This document shows, in pieces, positions 43,146 to 54,480 of a DNA stretch of 64,000 bases. Each line of letters opens with the position of its first letter. The stretch's first letter is position 1. Origin of the DNA: Myxococcus terminator_A. GTDB lineage: Bacteria; Myxococcota; Myxococcia; Myxococcales; Myxococcaceae. A program made the position numbers and the translations under genes. Below the pieces are notes generated by a model that was given only the letters and a program-made list of their open reading frames with translations, did not search any database and was not told the origin of the DNA. The stretch lies in the NCBI GenBank assembly GCA_049194865.1, contig JBLZWL010000023.1, positions 1 through 64,000 of the forward strand, written 5' to 3'.

Positions 43146-46004
43146 CTACTGGACCTGGACCTGGATGACCTGCTCGGACGTGTTACCCGCGGCGTCCGTG
43201 GCGCGGATGAGCACCAGGTGCGAGCCGGGGCCTGAGAACGTCACGGGCGTGGTCGCGAGGTTCGTCCCCGCGCCGACGTCGGTGGTGCTGACCCAGTTGG
43301 CCGTCACGCGAACCGGCGTGAGGTCCGTCACCTCGGTGATGACGTTCACCGTCAGCGGCTGCGTCTCCTGGGGGTTCGGCGCGACGATGCGGAGCAGGGG
43401 CGCGGTGCGGTCCACGGTGACTTGCCGGCTCTGGGTGGCGATGCCGCCATCGGTGGCGATGACCGTGAGCGTGAGGGTGTGGTGGCCTTCGGCCAGGCTC
43501 AGCCACTCGACGACGTGTCCGCCGCCCGCGTCCGGCGTGAGGCGCACGGGGGCGCCCCCGTCGATGGAGAGCAGCACCACGCTGATGGGCGCGCCGCCAG
43601 GACTGGAGGTGGCCCAGCCGCACGCCTTCACCTGCGCGGCGGACGTGTAGCGCGGCACGTCGCACATGATGAGGGTGGGAGGCGTGCCCTCGGAGTCGAC
43701 CACGTGGATGGCCGTGGTGCAGGAGGCGCTGTTACCCGCCGCGTCGGTGGCCGTGTACGTCACCGCCGTCGTTCCATGCGGATAGGTGCCGGCGGCCGGC
43801 CCGCTGACCTGCGCGCCGCAGGCGTCGGAGACGGAGGCCGCGGCGGGAGTGACGAAGGCGCCGGCAGGTCCGGTGGCCTCGACGATGCGCTCGGGCGGGC
43901 AGACGATGACCGGCGGGGTGACGTCCACCACGGTGACGGTGGCGGTGCACGTATCGCTGGCCTGGCCATCCGACACCGTCAGGGTGACGGAGTGCGTGCC
44001 CGGACCGAAGGGCCCCGCGGGCGCCTGCGACACGGAGAACGGGCCGGGCTGCTCGTCCGGGTCGTAGCTGCCGTTGTTCACGTTCGCGGGCGCGTTGCAG
44101 GTCGTGGGGCTGGCGCTGACGGACACGTCGCCGCAGACGGCCACGGGCGGCTCGTTGGTGGAGCAGGCGAGGCTCACGGGCGCGCTGCCCGCGTTGTTGG
44201 TCTCGATGCACTCCGTCTCGCGACCCGTGCCGGTGCCGTCATCGTCCGCCTGGGCGAAGACCACCGTGGTGCCACCGGGCGCCGAGGCGAGCGCCAGGCT
44301 CACCACCGCGCTGCTCCCCGCGCTCAGCACCGTGGGGAGGATGCCCACGCCCAGCAGCGTGCCGCCGGAGGTGGGGTTGCCCTGGTAGAAGGCCACGCGC
44401 AGGCCCGCCGAGGTGGCCGCGTCGCCCTCGTTGTTGATGCGAGCATGCAGGCTCAGCGTCCCCGTGGTCCGGTCACACGACGAGGTGACCTCCGCCACCG
44501 TCACGTCGGCGGCGGCGAAGGGGCTGGTGGTGCCGGTGCCCTGGCTGTTGGCGCGGAACGTGTTGAGTCCGGGCGTGCGCCAGTTCTCGACGGGGTGCGC
44601 GGGGATGGTGCCGTCGTCGTTCACGTTGGTGACGGAGTACGCGTGCTGGTTCCAGATGCGACGCGTGTTCACCCAGCCGTCCTTGCGGTCCCGGAACACG
44701 CGGATGCCGGTGGGGCCGGGGATGCCATAGTTGTTCGACGCGACGACGATTTCGGCGTTGTCATCCGCGTCCACGTCGACGATGAGCGGGTTCTCGTACG
44801 TCGTCCCGGAGGAGTGGGCCACCTGGAAGCGCACCGCGCCCGTGGCACCGTCGTAGATGCGCAGGCGGACCTCATCGCCGTAGACGACCTCGGCGCGACC
44901 GTCGCCCTCGAAGTCGAAGGTGGACGAGCCCGTCACGTTCGAGCTGTGGTCCTGGGTGGGGCTGGACCACTTCACGGTGCCGTTGGTCTCGAAGACGGCA
45001 TACCGGCTGGCACCCGCCACACCGACTTCCGGCGACCCGTCCGCGTCGAAGTCCGCGATGTTGGGCGCACCACCGGCGCCGCCACCGGGGATCGCCTGGC
45101 TCCAGAGCAGGGTGCAGTTGTCATCCATCAGGTAGACCAGGCCGCCGCTGACCACGACGACCTCACCGTTCGCGTCCGCGTCGAAGTTGGCCACGCCCGC
45201 AAGGCCGTTGCCGATGGCCGTGTTCCGACACTTGAGCGTGCCGTCATGGCGGTAGATGGACCGACCGTTGACCACTTCCTGCAGGCCGTCGCCGTCGATG
45301 TCCGCGGCGAAGGAGATGGGGCCCTGGGGGCCTCCGATGGTGTCCGTGCCCGTCCACTTCAACGCCCCGGTGTTGCTGAAGACGGCCTGGCCGTTGAGGA
45401 TCTCCACCGTGCCGTCGCCGTCCAGGTCCGCGAAGGAGGGGCCGCCCCAGCTGTTCTGGGAGACCGTCGTCCGGAACTTGAAGGCGCCCGTGTTCTCGAA
45501 GCAGAGCAGGCCCGTGCCGCTCTCCGGAATGGCGCACAGCTCCACCAGTCCGTCACCGTCGATGTCCGCGCCCGCCACGCTCGCCGCGCCGCGCACGCGC
45601 AGGGCCGGGTCCGTCACCGTCCACAGCTCACTTCCATCAGCACCGCTGAGCGCCCGCAGCACGCCGTTGGTGTTGTAGTTGCTGCCCACGAAGGTGCTGA
45701 AGACGACGTCCGGGACGCCATCCCCGTTCACCTCCACGACGATGGGCGTCATCATGACCTGGACGTGGGTCGGCAGGACGGTGCTCGAGTTCCACGCCCA
45801 CTCCAGCTCCGGCTCGAAGTTCGGATCGAAGGGCGGCTGGACCTGGCACTCGCCGTTCGCCGCCGAGGCGACCTCGCCCAGGGACTCGGCTTCCAGGGGA
45901 ACGGGGAGCGCGGTCTCACCACAGGCTGTCAGCGACAGCAGCCCCGCGACCGACAGCGTCGTTCCTGCATTCCACGTCCACTTCCGCCAGGTTCTTCTTT
46001 CCAT
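43146..46004 (-). CDS. Large VCBS/FG-GAP, CARDB and HYR-domain lipoprotein
   Basis: The 952-residue protein has lipobox LLSLTAC (C28) and AAGG before the ATG at 46004. Residues about 80-440 are a VCBS/FG-GAP propeller with calcium loops (VEVNGDGVPDVVFS, ADIDGDGLVELCA, DLDGDGTVEILNG, DVDADDNAEIVVASN). Residues about 495-600 resemble a CARDB beta-sandwich (LHARINNEGDAATSAGLRVAFYQG). Then a PKD/HYR pair follows (SYDPDEQPGP, DVTPPVIVCPPERIVEA, YTATDAAGNSASCT), and a final Ig-like sandwich ends VIQVQVQ. This is the build of a large surface adhesin or matrix protein. It is convergent with the J-protein. Confidence 0.88.
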   Translation of the reverse strand: MERRTWRKWTWNAGTTLSVAGLLSLTACGETALPVPLEAESLGEVASAANGECQVQPPFDPNFEPELEWAWNSSTVLPTHVQVMMTPIVVEVNGDGVPDVVFSTFVGSNYNTNGVLRALSGADGSELWTVTDPALRVRGAASVAGADIDGDGLVELCAIPESGTGLLCFENTGAFKFRTTVSQNSWGGPSFADLDGDGTVEILNGQAVFSNTGALKWTGTDTIGGPQGPISFAADIDGDGLQEVVNGRSIYRHDGTLKCRNTAIGNGLAGVANFDADANGEVVVVSGGLVYLMDDNCTLLWSQAIPGGGAGGAPNIADFDADGSPEVGVAGASRYAVFETNGTVKWSSPTQDHSSNVTGSSTFDFEGDGRAEVVYGDEVRLRIYDGATGAVRFQVAHSSGTTYENPLIVDVDADDNAEIVVASNNYGIPGPTGIRVFRDRKDGWVNTRRIWNQHAYSVTNVNDDGTIPAHPVENWRTPGLNTFRANSQGTGTTSPFAAADVTVAEVTSSCDRTTGTLSLHARINNEGDAATSAGLRVAFYQGNPTSGGTLLGVGILPTVLSAGSSAVVSLALASAPGGTTVVFAQADDDGTGTGRETECIETNNAGSAPVSLACSTNEPPVAVCGDVSVSASPTTCNAPANVNNGSYDPDEQPGPFSVSQAPAGPFGPGTHSVTLTVSDGQASDTCTATVTVVDVTPPVIVCPPERIVEATGPAGAFVTPAAASVSDACGAQVSGPAAGTYPHGTTAVTYTATDAAGNSASCTTAIHVVDSEGTPPTLIMCDVPRYTSAAQVKACGWATSSPGGAPISVVLLSIDGGAPVRLTPDAGGGHVVEWLSLAEGHHTLTLTVIATDGGIATQSRQVTVDRTAPLLRIVAPNPQETQPLTVNVITEVTDLTPVRVTANWVSTTDVGAGTNLATTPVTFSGPGSHLVLIRATDAAGNTSEQVIQVQVQ

Positions 46005-46226
46005 GTGCTTGCCTTGCCCGATGTCTGGATTTCGCGGAGGAATCCGCTGTGAGGCCTATAGATGTCTGTCTCGGGAAGCCGCAAGTGAGTCACGGATGAA
46101 CTCATGCCAGGGTATGAGAGCCTGAAAGTCCCTCTCAATGCGACGCAAGGTTTGCGTTGAAGACCCCTCAGCGCGGCCCTTCCGGGGGAGGAAATGCACC
46201 GGCCCCGCAGTTCGGGAGCGACATCG

Positions 46227-46241
46227 TTGGCAGAGTGCCAA
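46227..46241 (+). promoter_or_regulatory. Perfect palindrome TTGGCA-N3-TGCCAA before alcohol dehydrogenase
   Basis: A perfect 6+6 inverted repeat with a 3-base centre ends 12 bases upstream of the ATG at 46254, next to AGGATGGG that would include the ribosome-binding site. It fits an operator or a small hairpin limiting translation. Confidence 0.4.
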
Positions 46242-46253
46242 TAGGATGGGCCC

Positions 46254-47375
46254 ATGGGTCTTCCGGTGCGTGCGGCGCTGGTTCAAGCGGTGGGCGGTCC
46301 CTTCGTGCTCGACGAGGTCGAGCTGGAGGGCCCTGGTGTGGGTGAGCTGCGGGTTCGCGTGACAGCCAGTGGCATCTGTCACACGGACCTCACGTACCGG
46401 GCGGGCGCGGGGCGGTTCCCCTTCCCGGCGGTGCTCGGTCATGAGGGCGCGGGGGTGGTGGAGGCGGTGGGGGAGGGTGTGACGGGGTTCGAGCCCGGGG
46501 ACTCGGTGGTGCTCAGCTACTACTCCTGCCGCGCCTGTGGCACGTGCGAGCGGGGGCATCCGGCCTACTGCGAGCGTGGGTACGCGGGGAACTTCTCCGG
46601 CGCGCGGCCGGATGGCTCCTTCCCCATGCGATGGCGTGGGGCGCCCATCCGCTCGGGCTTCTTCCACCAGTCGTCGTTCGCGACGCAGGTGCTGGCGCAT
46701 CAGCACAACGCGGTGAAGGTGGACCGGGCGGCGCCGCTCGAGCTGTTCGCGCCGCTGGGCTGTGGGTTCCAGACGGGCGCGGGGGCGGTGCTGGAGGCGT
46801 TCAAGCTCCAATCCGGACAGCAGCTCGCGGTCTTCGGCGTGGGCGCGGTGGGGCTCGCGGCGGTCATGGCGGCGCGGGTCGCTGGCGCGGCGAGCATCCT
46901 CGCGGTGGACCTGGACGCGGGCCGACTGGAGCTGGCGCGCGAGCTGGGCGCCACGGACACGTATCTGGCGACGGAGCCCGAGCTGACGAAGACGATGCTC
47001 AAGCGGACCCGGGGTGGGGTGGACTTCGCGCTGGAGTGCGTGGGCCTGCCCCAGGTGCTGCGTCAGGCCTTCGACGTGACGCGCCCCTTGGGCACGTGTG
47101 GCCTGTTGGGACTGCCCAGCCCGGAGGCATCGGAGGTGACGCTCTCGATGACCCGGCTGCTCTACGGCAAGCGACTGGTGGGCATCCTCGAAGGGGACGC
47201 GGACCCGAAGACCTTCATCCCGAGGATGGTGGCGTTGCACGCGGAGGGGCGGTTTCCGCTGGAGAAGCTGAGCCGCTCCTACGACTTCGAGGCCATCAAC
47301 GACGCGGTTCACGACATGGAAGCGCGCACGGCCATCAAGCCGGTGCTGCGCATGCACGGAGGAAGCACGCGATGA
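46254..47375 (+). CDS. Zinc-dependent alcohol dehydrogenase (aryl/benzyl type)
   Basis: The 373-residue MDR enzyme has catalytic zinc ligands in GICHTD (C42) and GHEGAG (H63, E64) and a later LGCGFQTGAG cysteine. Structural-zinc ligands are C92, C95, C98 and C106 (CRACGTCERGHPAYC). The Rossmann motif is VFGVGAVGLAAV. The class III-like LGCGFQTGAG and overall order resemble aryl- and benzyl-alcohol dehydrogenases. It oxidises an alcohol to aldehyde with NAD+ in the cytoplasm. It overlaps the next gene (ATGA at 47372), so it is probably cotranslated with the GXWXG protein. Confidence 0.9.
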   Translation: MGLPVRAALVQAVGGPFVLDEVELEGPGVGELRVRVTASGICHTDLTYRAGAGRFPFPAVLGHEGAGVVEAVGEGVTGFEPGDSVVLSYYSCRACGTCERGHPAYCERGYAGNFSGARPDGSFPMRWRGAPIRSGFFHQSSFATQVLAHQHNAVKVDRAAPLELFAPLGCGFQTGAGAVLEAFKLQSGQQLAVFGVGAVGLAAVMAARVAGAASILAVDLDAGRLELARELGATDTYLATEPELTKTMLKRTRGGVDFALECVGLPQVLRQAFDVTRPLGTCGLLGLPSPEASEVTLSMTRLLYGKRLVGILEGDADPKTFIPRMVALHAEGRFPLEKLSRSYDFEAINDAVHDMEARTAIKPVLRMHGGSTR

Positions 47376-47875
47376 CCTTCGACGAAGCGGTGAGCGCAGG
47401 GCGCCTGGACGCGCAAGAGGCGCTCGCGTTGTTCGACAGCCTGCCCATGGTGGAGCTGGAGTTCATGCGCGGCACCTGGAAGGGCAGTGAGCTCCTGACG
47501 GGCCACCCGATGGATGGGATGCTCGGCGCGACGGGCTGGTACGGCAAGCGGTTCGTGGACGAAGAGAGCGTGCACCCGCTGTTGTTCTACACGGAGGACC
47601 GCGCGTCGGTGTTCCCGGTCGACCCGAGGAAGTGGCCGTCGCCCACGATTCGCGGCCTCGTGGGTCCGCATCGGGCGGACGTGGAGACCCAGAAGTTCAA
47701 GGCGCGCCTGCGCCTGACGGTGTACCGGGGCCAGGTCAGCGCGACGATGATCTACGACGACTGGCCCACGAATGACGTGTTCCGGAAGGTGGACGCGAAC
47801 ACGCTGCTGGGCGTGATGGATGCCCGGGGGATGGCCGCGCCGTACTTCTTCGTGCTGCGGCGGGATGACAAATAG
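47372..47875 (+). CDS. GXWXG and DUF4334 domain protein
   Basis: The 167-residue protein begins with helix EALALFDSLPMVELEFMRGTWKGSEL, containing the GxWxG signature, followed by the DUF4334 half (ARLRLTVYRGQVSATMIYDDWPTNDVFRKVD, ending MDARGMAAPYFFVLRR). The family is of unknown function and commonly found next to dehydrogenases. The start at 47372 overlaps the alcohol dehydrogenase stop, with GGAGGAAG upstream. It may assist the same conversion, perhaps as a ligand-binding or hydratase-like partner (speculative). Confidence 0.85.
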   Translation: MTFDEAVSAGRLDAQEALALFDSLPMVELEFMRGTWKGSELLTGHPMDGMLGATGWYGKRFVDEESVHPLLFYTEDRASVFPVDPRKWPSPTIRGLVGPHRADVETQKFKARLRLTVYRGQVSATMIYDDWPTNDVFRKVDANTLLGVMDARGMAAPYFFVLRRDDK

Positions 47876-47900
47876 GGGCCGCCCGGGCCTTCACCTTGGT

Positions 47901-47928
47901 CCAATGACAGACACGGACCTGTCATTGG
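47901..47928. terminator. 10-bp perfect hairpin between convergent genes
   Basis: CCAATGACAG (47901) pairs with CTGTCATTGG (47919) around an 8-base loop, 25 bases after the DUF4334 stop and directly before the convergent DinB-like stop. AT content is higher than in the other hairpins; no U-tract. Confidence 0.62.
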
Positions 47929-47929
47929 G

Positions 47930-48457
47930 CTAGGGGGCCTTGGAGGCCGCGAGGACGAAGCGCGCATAGCCCAGCTCCGCCGCGTTCTTCATCAATTCGA
48001 GCGAGGCCCAGCCGACGATGTCGCCGAAGGGCTTGCCCTGAAGCGGCCAGCGCGTTCGCTCCGTGGAGCGCAGGTCCTCGTCGCCGAGCCGCTCGACATG
48101 ACCCCGCCACTCTCCGTGCAGCCGCGCAATCCAGGCGCGCACTTCGTCCGCGGTGCCGGGCCAGTAGACGGCCTCCCGCGTCAGCGTCGCGTCGCCGAAC
48201 GAGTGGTTGAGCACCATGGACCACCAGAAGCCCAGGTGCCACGTCAGCCACGCCACGCTCGCGGGCCCCAGGTCATAGCCCTCGTGCTGGGGCCACTCCG
48301 CGCGCCACAGTCCGTCCGCGCCCTGCTGCACGTGGAGGCCCACCTGGCCCGGACGGCGCAGGCACTCCTCCGTGGTCAAGCTCTCCAGATGGTACTGGGT
48401 GAGGGCCCACGCGATGTCGAGCTGCCCGAGGAGTGTGTCTCTGACGGGATGGGTCAT
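47930..48457 (-). CDS. DinB-like four-helix protein
   Basis: The 175-residue protein has four amphipathic helices as in the DinB/YfiT superfamily: QLDIAWALTQYHLESLTTEECLRRP, VAWLTWHLGFWWSMVLN, EVRAWIARLHGEWRGHVERL and a final VGWASLELMKNAAELGYARFVL. WHLGFWW carries one of the usual metal-binding histidines. The last helix lacks the HxxxH usually providing the second and third ligands, so metal binding and activity may be lost. Members include thiol transferases. The gene is divergent from the Suv3-like helicase with 91 bp between. Confidence 0.7.
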   Translation of the reverse strand: MTHPVRDTLLGQLDIAWALTQYHLESLTTEECLRRPGQVGLHVQQGADGLWRAEWPQHEGYDLGPASVAWLTWHLGFWWSMVLNHSFGDATLTREAVYWPGTADEVRAWIARLHGEWRGHVERLGDEDLRSTERTRWPLQGKPFGDIVGWASLELMKNAAELGYARFVLAASKAP

Positions 48458-48548
48458 GGGGCCCAAGCTAGGAGGCTCTCCCCGGTGCCGTCCATGGCTT
48501 GGGTGCGAGCAGCGGCGCAGGGCCCCTCCTGCGGTTAGACTGTCCGCA

Positions 48549-50996
<2,448 letters not shown>

Positions 50997-51068
50997 TGCA
51001 AGGGAGGGTGGCCTGGAATTTGTACAGGCCTTCCACGTTCTAGGCCGGGTCTCGTGGAAGGATTCAAG

Positions 51069-51617
51069 ATGAAGGCGTTTTTCGCAGGAATGCTGCTGGT
51101 GGCCGGAAGTGCGTGGGCGCAGGAGGCGGCCCGTCCCAAGGACCTGGAGCTGGGCGTGGGCCTGGGCGCGGCGGTGAGCGGCGAGGACATGGAGGGAGAG
51201 AGGCACAGCGGCGTGGGCGTGCGGCTGCACCTGCTCAAGCACCTGAACCGCTACTTCTCGGTGGGGCCGGAGGCCGCCATCTACGCGAAGGCGGGCTCCC
51301 GGATGGATGTCACGTTCGATGGGCAGCACTCCTACAGCCTGGTGAACAAGCCTCTGTTCCAGGTCGGTGGGCTGGCGCGCTTGGGCATCGACCTCGGCGG
51401 CGCCCGACCCGCGGTCCTCCTGGGCGTGGGCTACAACCATGGCTCCGTCGAAAACCTGGGCTACTCCCTGGGCGGCGAGGTGGAGGTGCGCCCCGCGGAC
51501 TGGCTGCGCCTGTCCCTCGAGGGGCGGATTCACCGGAACCTCTACAACTACACCTACGAAACCGACGAAGGGCAGCAGTACATCACGCTGGGCGTTGGTT
51601 GGCGCATGCTCTGGTAG
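51069..51617 (+). CDS. Outer-membrane beta-barrel protein
   Basis: The 182-residue protein starts at 51069 behind GGAAGGA and has a Sec signal (FFAGMLLVAGSAWAQ). The mature part alternates small and hydrophobic residues in strands with Gly pairs (LELGVGLGAAVSG, VGVRLHLLKHLNRY, VLLGVGYNHGS, LSLGGEVEVRPADWLRLSLEGRIH) and ends YITLGVGWRMLW, a typical barrel C-terminus with terminal aromatic. It looks like an eight-stranded OmpA/OmpW-like barrel. Role unknown. Confidence 0.78.
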   Translation: MKAFFAGMLLVAGSAWAQEAARPKDLELGVGLGAAVSGEDMEGERHSGVGVRLHLLKHLNRYFSVGPEAAIYAKAGSRMDVTFDGQHSYSLVNKPLFQVGGLARLGIDLGGARPAVLLGVGYNHGSVENLGYSLGGEVEVRPADWLRLSLEGRIHRNLYNYTYETDEGQQYITLGVGWRMLW

Positions 51618-51694
51618 CGCCTCGCTGATGTCGGGAGCGCTGAAAATCGTGGAGCGCCTGACACGCCTGTCGTGAATCGTCGGCAGCGAGGGTT

Positions 51695-52657
51695 TCAACG
51701 AAGCGCTGGCAGGACCTGCGTGGCGAAGGCGTCGATGAACGGCTCCTGCCAGCGATTGACGTTGTGCAAGTACAGGTGGCTGAACCCCAGCTCCACGTCC
51801 TGGGCCAGCCAGTCCACGTGCCGCTGGAGGCTTGCGGACACGCGCACGTGGCCCTCCAGGTCCTTGGGTTGGACCGTGCGCGCCAGCTCCTCGAACTGGG
51901 AGGGGCGGCGCAAGTCCGTCAGCACGGAGCTGGCGAAGATGTTCGGCGCCCACTGCTCCATCGCGCCCTGGAGCGCGGCCTGCTCGTCCTGGGCCCAGGA
52001 GAGCTGCACCTTGAGGAACATCGGCTTGCCCTCGCCGCCCCCGCGACGAAACGCCTCCACCATCTTCCGCAGCTCGTCGGGAGGCTTGCTCACGGTGATG
52101 AGGCCATCCGCCCAGCTCCCCACCCACTCCGCCGTCCGAGGGGTGATGGCCGCGCCCACCAGCAGGGGCGGCCGGGCTGGCCGTGAATAGAGCTTCGCCT
52201 CCTCCACCCGGACGAGCCCCCGGTGCGTCACCGTCTCCCCTCGGAAGAGGGCGCGCATCACGTCCACGCACTCCCGCAGCCGCGCGTTGCGCAAGTCCTT
52301 CGGCGGCCAGGGCTCTCCTGTCACACCCTCGTTGACGAGCTGCCCGCTGCCCAGCGCGGCCCAGGCGCGCCCCGGGAACATCTCCGCGAGGGTCCCCAGG
52401 GCCTGCGCGATGATGGCGGGGTGGTAGCGCTGCCCGGGGGCGTTCACCACGCCCAGGCTCGTCAGCTTCGTGGTGGCCAGGGCCGCGCCCATCCAGCTCC
52501 AGGCGAAGCCGCTGTGTCCCTGGGCCTCGCTCCACGGGTGGAAGTGGTCGGAGTTGAGCGCGGCAGTGAAGCCCGCCGCGTTCGCGCGTTGCACCAGTCG
52601 AAGCAGCTCGCTGGGAGGAAACTGCTCGTGGGAGGCGTGGTAGCCGAGCGTGAGCAT
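51695..52657 (-). CDS. Luciferase-like flavin oxidoreductase (TIGR03885-like)
   Basis: The 320-residue TIM-barrel protein of the bacterial-luciferase-like superfamily shows LTLGYHASHEQFPPSELLRLVQRANAAG at the start, then SDHFHPW, SGFAWSWMGAAL, RYHPAIIAQALGTLAEMFPGR, and PPLLVGAAI later. These are the usual flavin/F420-binding landmarks. It resembles the non-F420 flavinoid oxidoreductases of TIGR03885. The start at 52657 is chosen by family match although no strong site precedes it; the frame extends to 52771. It is divergent from the trehalose-synthase gene. Substrate unknown. Confidence 0.85.
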   Translation of the reverse strand: MLTLGYHASHEQFPPSELLRLVQRANAAGFTAALNSDHFHPWSEAQGHSGFAWSWMGAALATTKLTSLGVVNAPGQRYHPAIIAQALGTLAEMFPGRAWAALGSGQLVNEGVTGEPWPPKDLRNARLRECVDVMRALFRGETVTHRGLVRVEEAKLYSRPARPPLLVGAAITPRTAEWVGSWADGLITVSKPPDELRKMVEAFRRGGGEGKPMFLKVQLSWAQDEQAALQGAMEQWAPNIFASSVLTDLRRPSQFEELARTVQPKDLEGHVRVSASLQRHVDWLAQDVELGFSHLYLHNVNRWQEPFIDAFATQVLPALR

Positions 52658-52790
52658 GCGCGCGCAAGTTGGTGTCGCCTTCTCGGCTTCGCGAGCCTGG
52701 CTGATGGCCGAGTGTGCGGTGTCGCACGCATGAGGGCCTTCACGGTGTCGTCTTTCGCGCGGCATCACCACCCTTCCTCCAGGGAGACGG

Positions 52791-54428
52791 ATGATTCAGG
52801 ACCTCTGGTACAAGAACGCGGTCATCTACTGCCTGGACGTCGAGACGTTCATGGATGGCAACGGCGACGGCGTGGGCGACTTCGTCGGCCTCCAGCGTCG
52901 GCTGGACTATCTGGCGGGCCTGGGCGTCACCTGTCTGTGGTTGATGCCCTTCCATCCCACGCCCAACCGCGACAACGGCTACGACATCACCGACCACTAT
53001 GGCGTGGACCCCCGGCTGGGGACTCCGGGTGACTTCGTGGAGTTCACCCATCAGGCGAAGCAGCGCGGCATGCGCGTCATCATCGACCTGGTCGTCAACC
53101 ACACGAGTGACAAACATCCGTGGTTCCTGGACGCGTGCAAGGGCCGCGACAGCCGCTTCCATGACTTCTACGTGTGGTCCGAGAAGAAGCCCCGCGACGC
53201 GCACGAGGGCATGGTCTTCCCGGGCTCGCAACACACGACGTGGACCCATGTCCCTTCCGTGAAGCGCTGGTACTTCCACCGCTTCTTCCCCTTCCAGCCC
53301 GAGCTGAACATCGCCAACCCCGCCGTGCGCGAGGAGCTGCTCAAGGTGATGGGCTACTGGCTGGAGCTGGGCGTGTCAGGCTTCCGGGTGGACGCGGTGC
53401 CCTTCCTCGTGGAGCTGAAGGGGCTGAAGAACCACGGCATCAAGGACCCGTACGCGCTGCTCAACCGGATGCGGGAGTTCCTCTCGTGGCGCAGCGGCGA
53501 CGCCATCCTGCTGGCGGAGGCCAACGTCACCATGGACGAGGTGATGAACTTCTACGGCAAGGAGGGGGACCGGATGCAGATGGTCTTCAACTTCGCCGCC
53601 AACCAGAACTTCTTCCTCTCGCTGGTGACCGAGGACGCGACTCCGCTGACGGAGGCGCTGCGCTCCGCGCCCCGGCTGCCGCACCTGGCGCAGTGGGCGA
53701 ACTTCCTGCGCAACCATGACGAGCTGGACCTGGGGCGGCTGCCAGCGGCGGCGCGAAAGCGTGTGTTCGCGGAGCTGGGGCCGGAGCCGAGGATGCAGCT
53801 CTATGGACGGGGCCTGCGCAGGCGACTGGCCCCGATGCTCGCGGCGGACCGACGTCGACTGGAGCTGTCCTTCAGCCTGATGCTCTCGCTGCCGGGCACG
53901 CCGGTGCTCTGGTACGGAGACGAGCTGGGCATGGGGGAGGACCTGTCCCTGCATGAGCGGCAGAGCGTGCGCACGCCCATGCAGTGGTCCGACGAGGCCC
54001 ACGGAGGCTTCACCCGGGCGCCCGAGCCGTTCCGGCCGGTGGTGTCCAAGGCGCCCTTCGGCTTTCCCCAGGTGAACGTCGAGCAGCAGCGCAGGGACCC
54101 CGCCTCGCTGCTCAACTGGATGGAGCGCATGGTGCGCATGCGCAAGGAGTGCCCGGAGCTGGGCTGGGGCGAGTGGAAGCTCCTGCGCGTGAAACAACCG
54201 AACGTCCTCGCGCTGCGCTACGACTGGAAGGGCGAGACGCTGGTGATGCTGCACAACCTGTCCGGCAAGGCGTGTGAGGTGGGCTTTGCGCCCGGCGGCC
54301 CTCCCGCTCGGCTGGTGCATCTGTTGTCGGAGGCGCACTCCTCGCCGGGCAAGGCGGGGCGGCACCGGGTGACGCTGGAGGGCTACGGCTATCGGTGGTT
54401 CCGCATGGAGCCGCTCGTCACCGGGTGA
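52791..54428 (+). CDS. treS: Trehalose synthase-like GH13 enzyme
   Basis: The 545-residue GH13 enzyme has the catalytic triad D201 (GFRVDAVPF), E243 (LAEAN) and D310 (RNHDE), together with the TreS-like opening LWYKNAVIYCLDVETFMDGNGDGVGDF. Other TreS-like elements are LMPFHPTPNRDNGYDI, the HGIKDPYALL spacer and the RRLAPMLAADRRRLEL region. It should interconvert maltose and trehalose (EC 5.4.99.16), an osmoprotection and spore-storage function. Length is typical. The flavin oxidoreductase diverges from it across 133 bp. Confidence 0.88.
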   Translation: MIQDLWYKNAVIYCLDVETFMDGNGDGVGDFVGLQRRLDYLAGLGVTCLWLMPFHPTPNRDNGYDITDHYGVDPRLGTPGDFVEFTHQAKQRGMRVIIDLVVNHTSDKHPWFLDACKGRDSRFHDFYVWSEKKPRDAHEGMVFPGSQHTTWTHVPSVKRWYFHRFFPFQPELNIANPAVREELLKVMGYWLELGVSGFRVDAVPFLVELKGLKNHGIKDPYALLNRMREFLSWRSGDAILLAEANVTMDEVMNFYGKEGDRMQMVFNFAANQNFFLSLVTEDATPLTEALRSAPRLPHLAQWANFLRNHDELDLGRLPAAARKRVFAELGPEPRMQLYGRGLRRRLAPMLAADRRRLELSFSLMLSLPGTPVLWYGDELGMGEDLSLHERQSVRTPMQWSDEAHGGFTRAPEPFRPVVSKAPFGFPQVNVEQQRRDPASLLNWMERMVRMRKECPELGWGEWKLLRVKQPNVLALRYDWKGETLVMLHNLSGKACEVGFAPGGPPARLVHLLSEAHSSPGKAGRHRVTLEGYGYRWFRMEPLVTG

Positions 54429-54480
54429 GCGCGTATACCGGCCTGGGGCCTGGGGCGGCGCCGCGCTAAGGTTCCTCCCC

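Noticed and set aside
43422..46052. An 876-codon plus-strand open frame opposite the VCBS/HYR lipoprotein
   Set aside because: Its sequence is repetitive Arg/Val/Asp/His, mirroring the calcium-loop codons of the real gene on the other strand; no start signal or domain.
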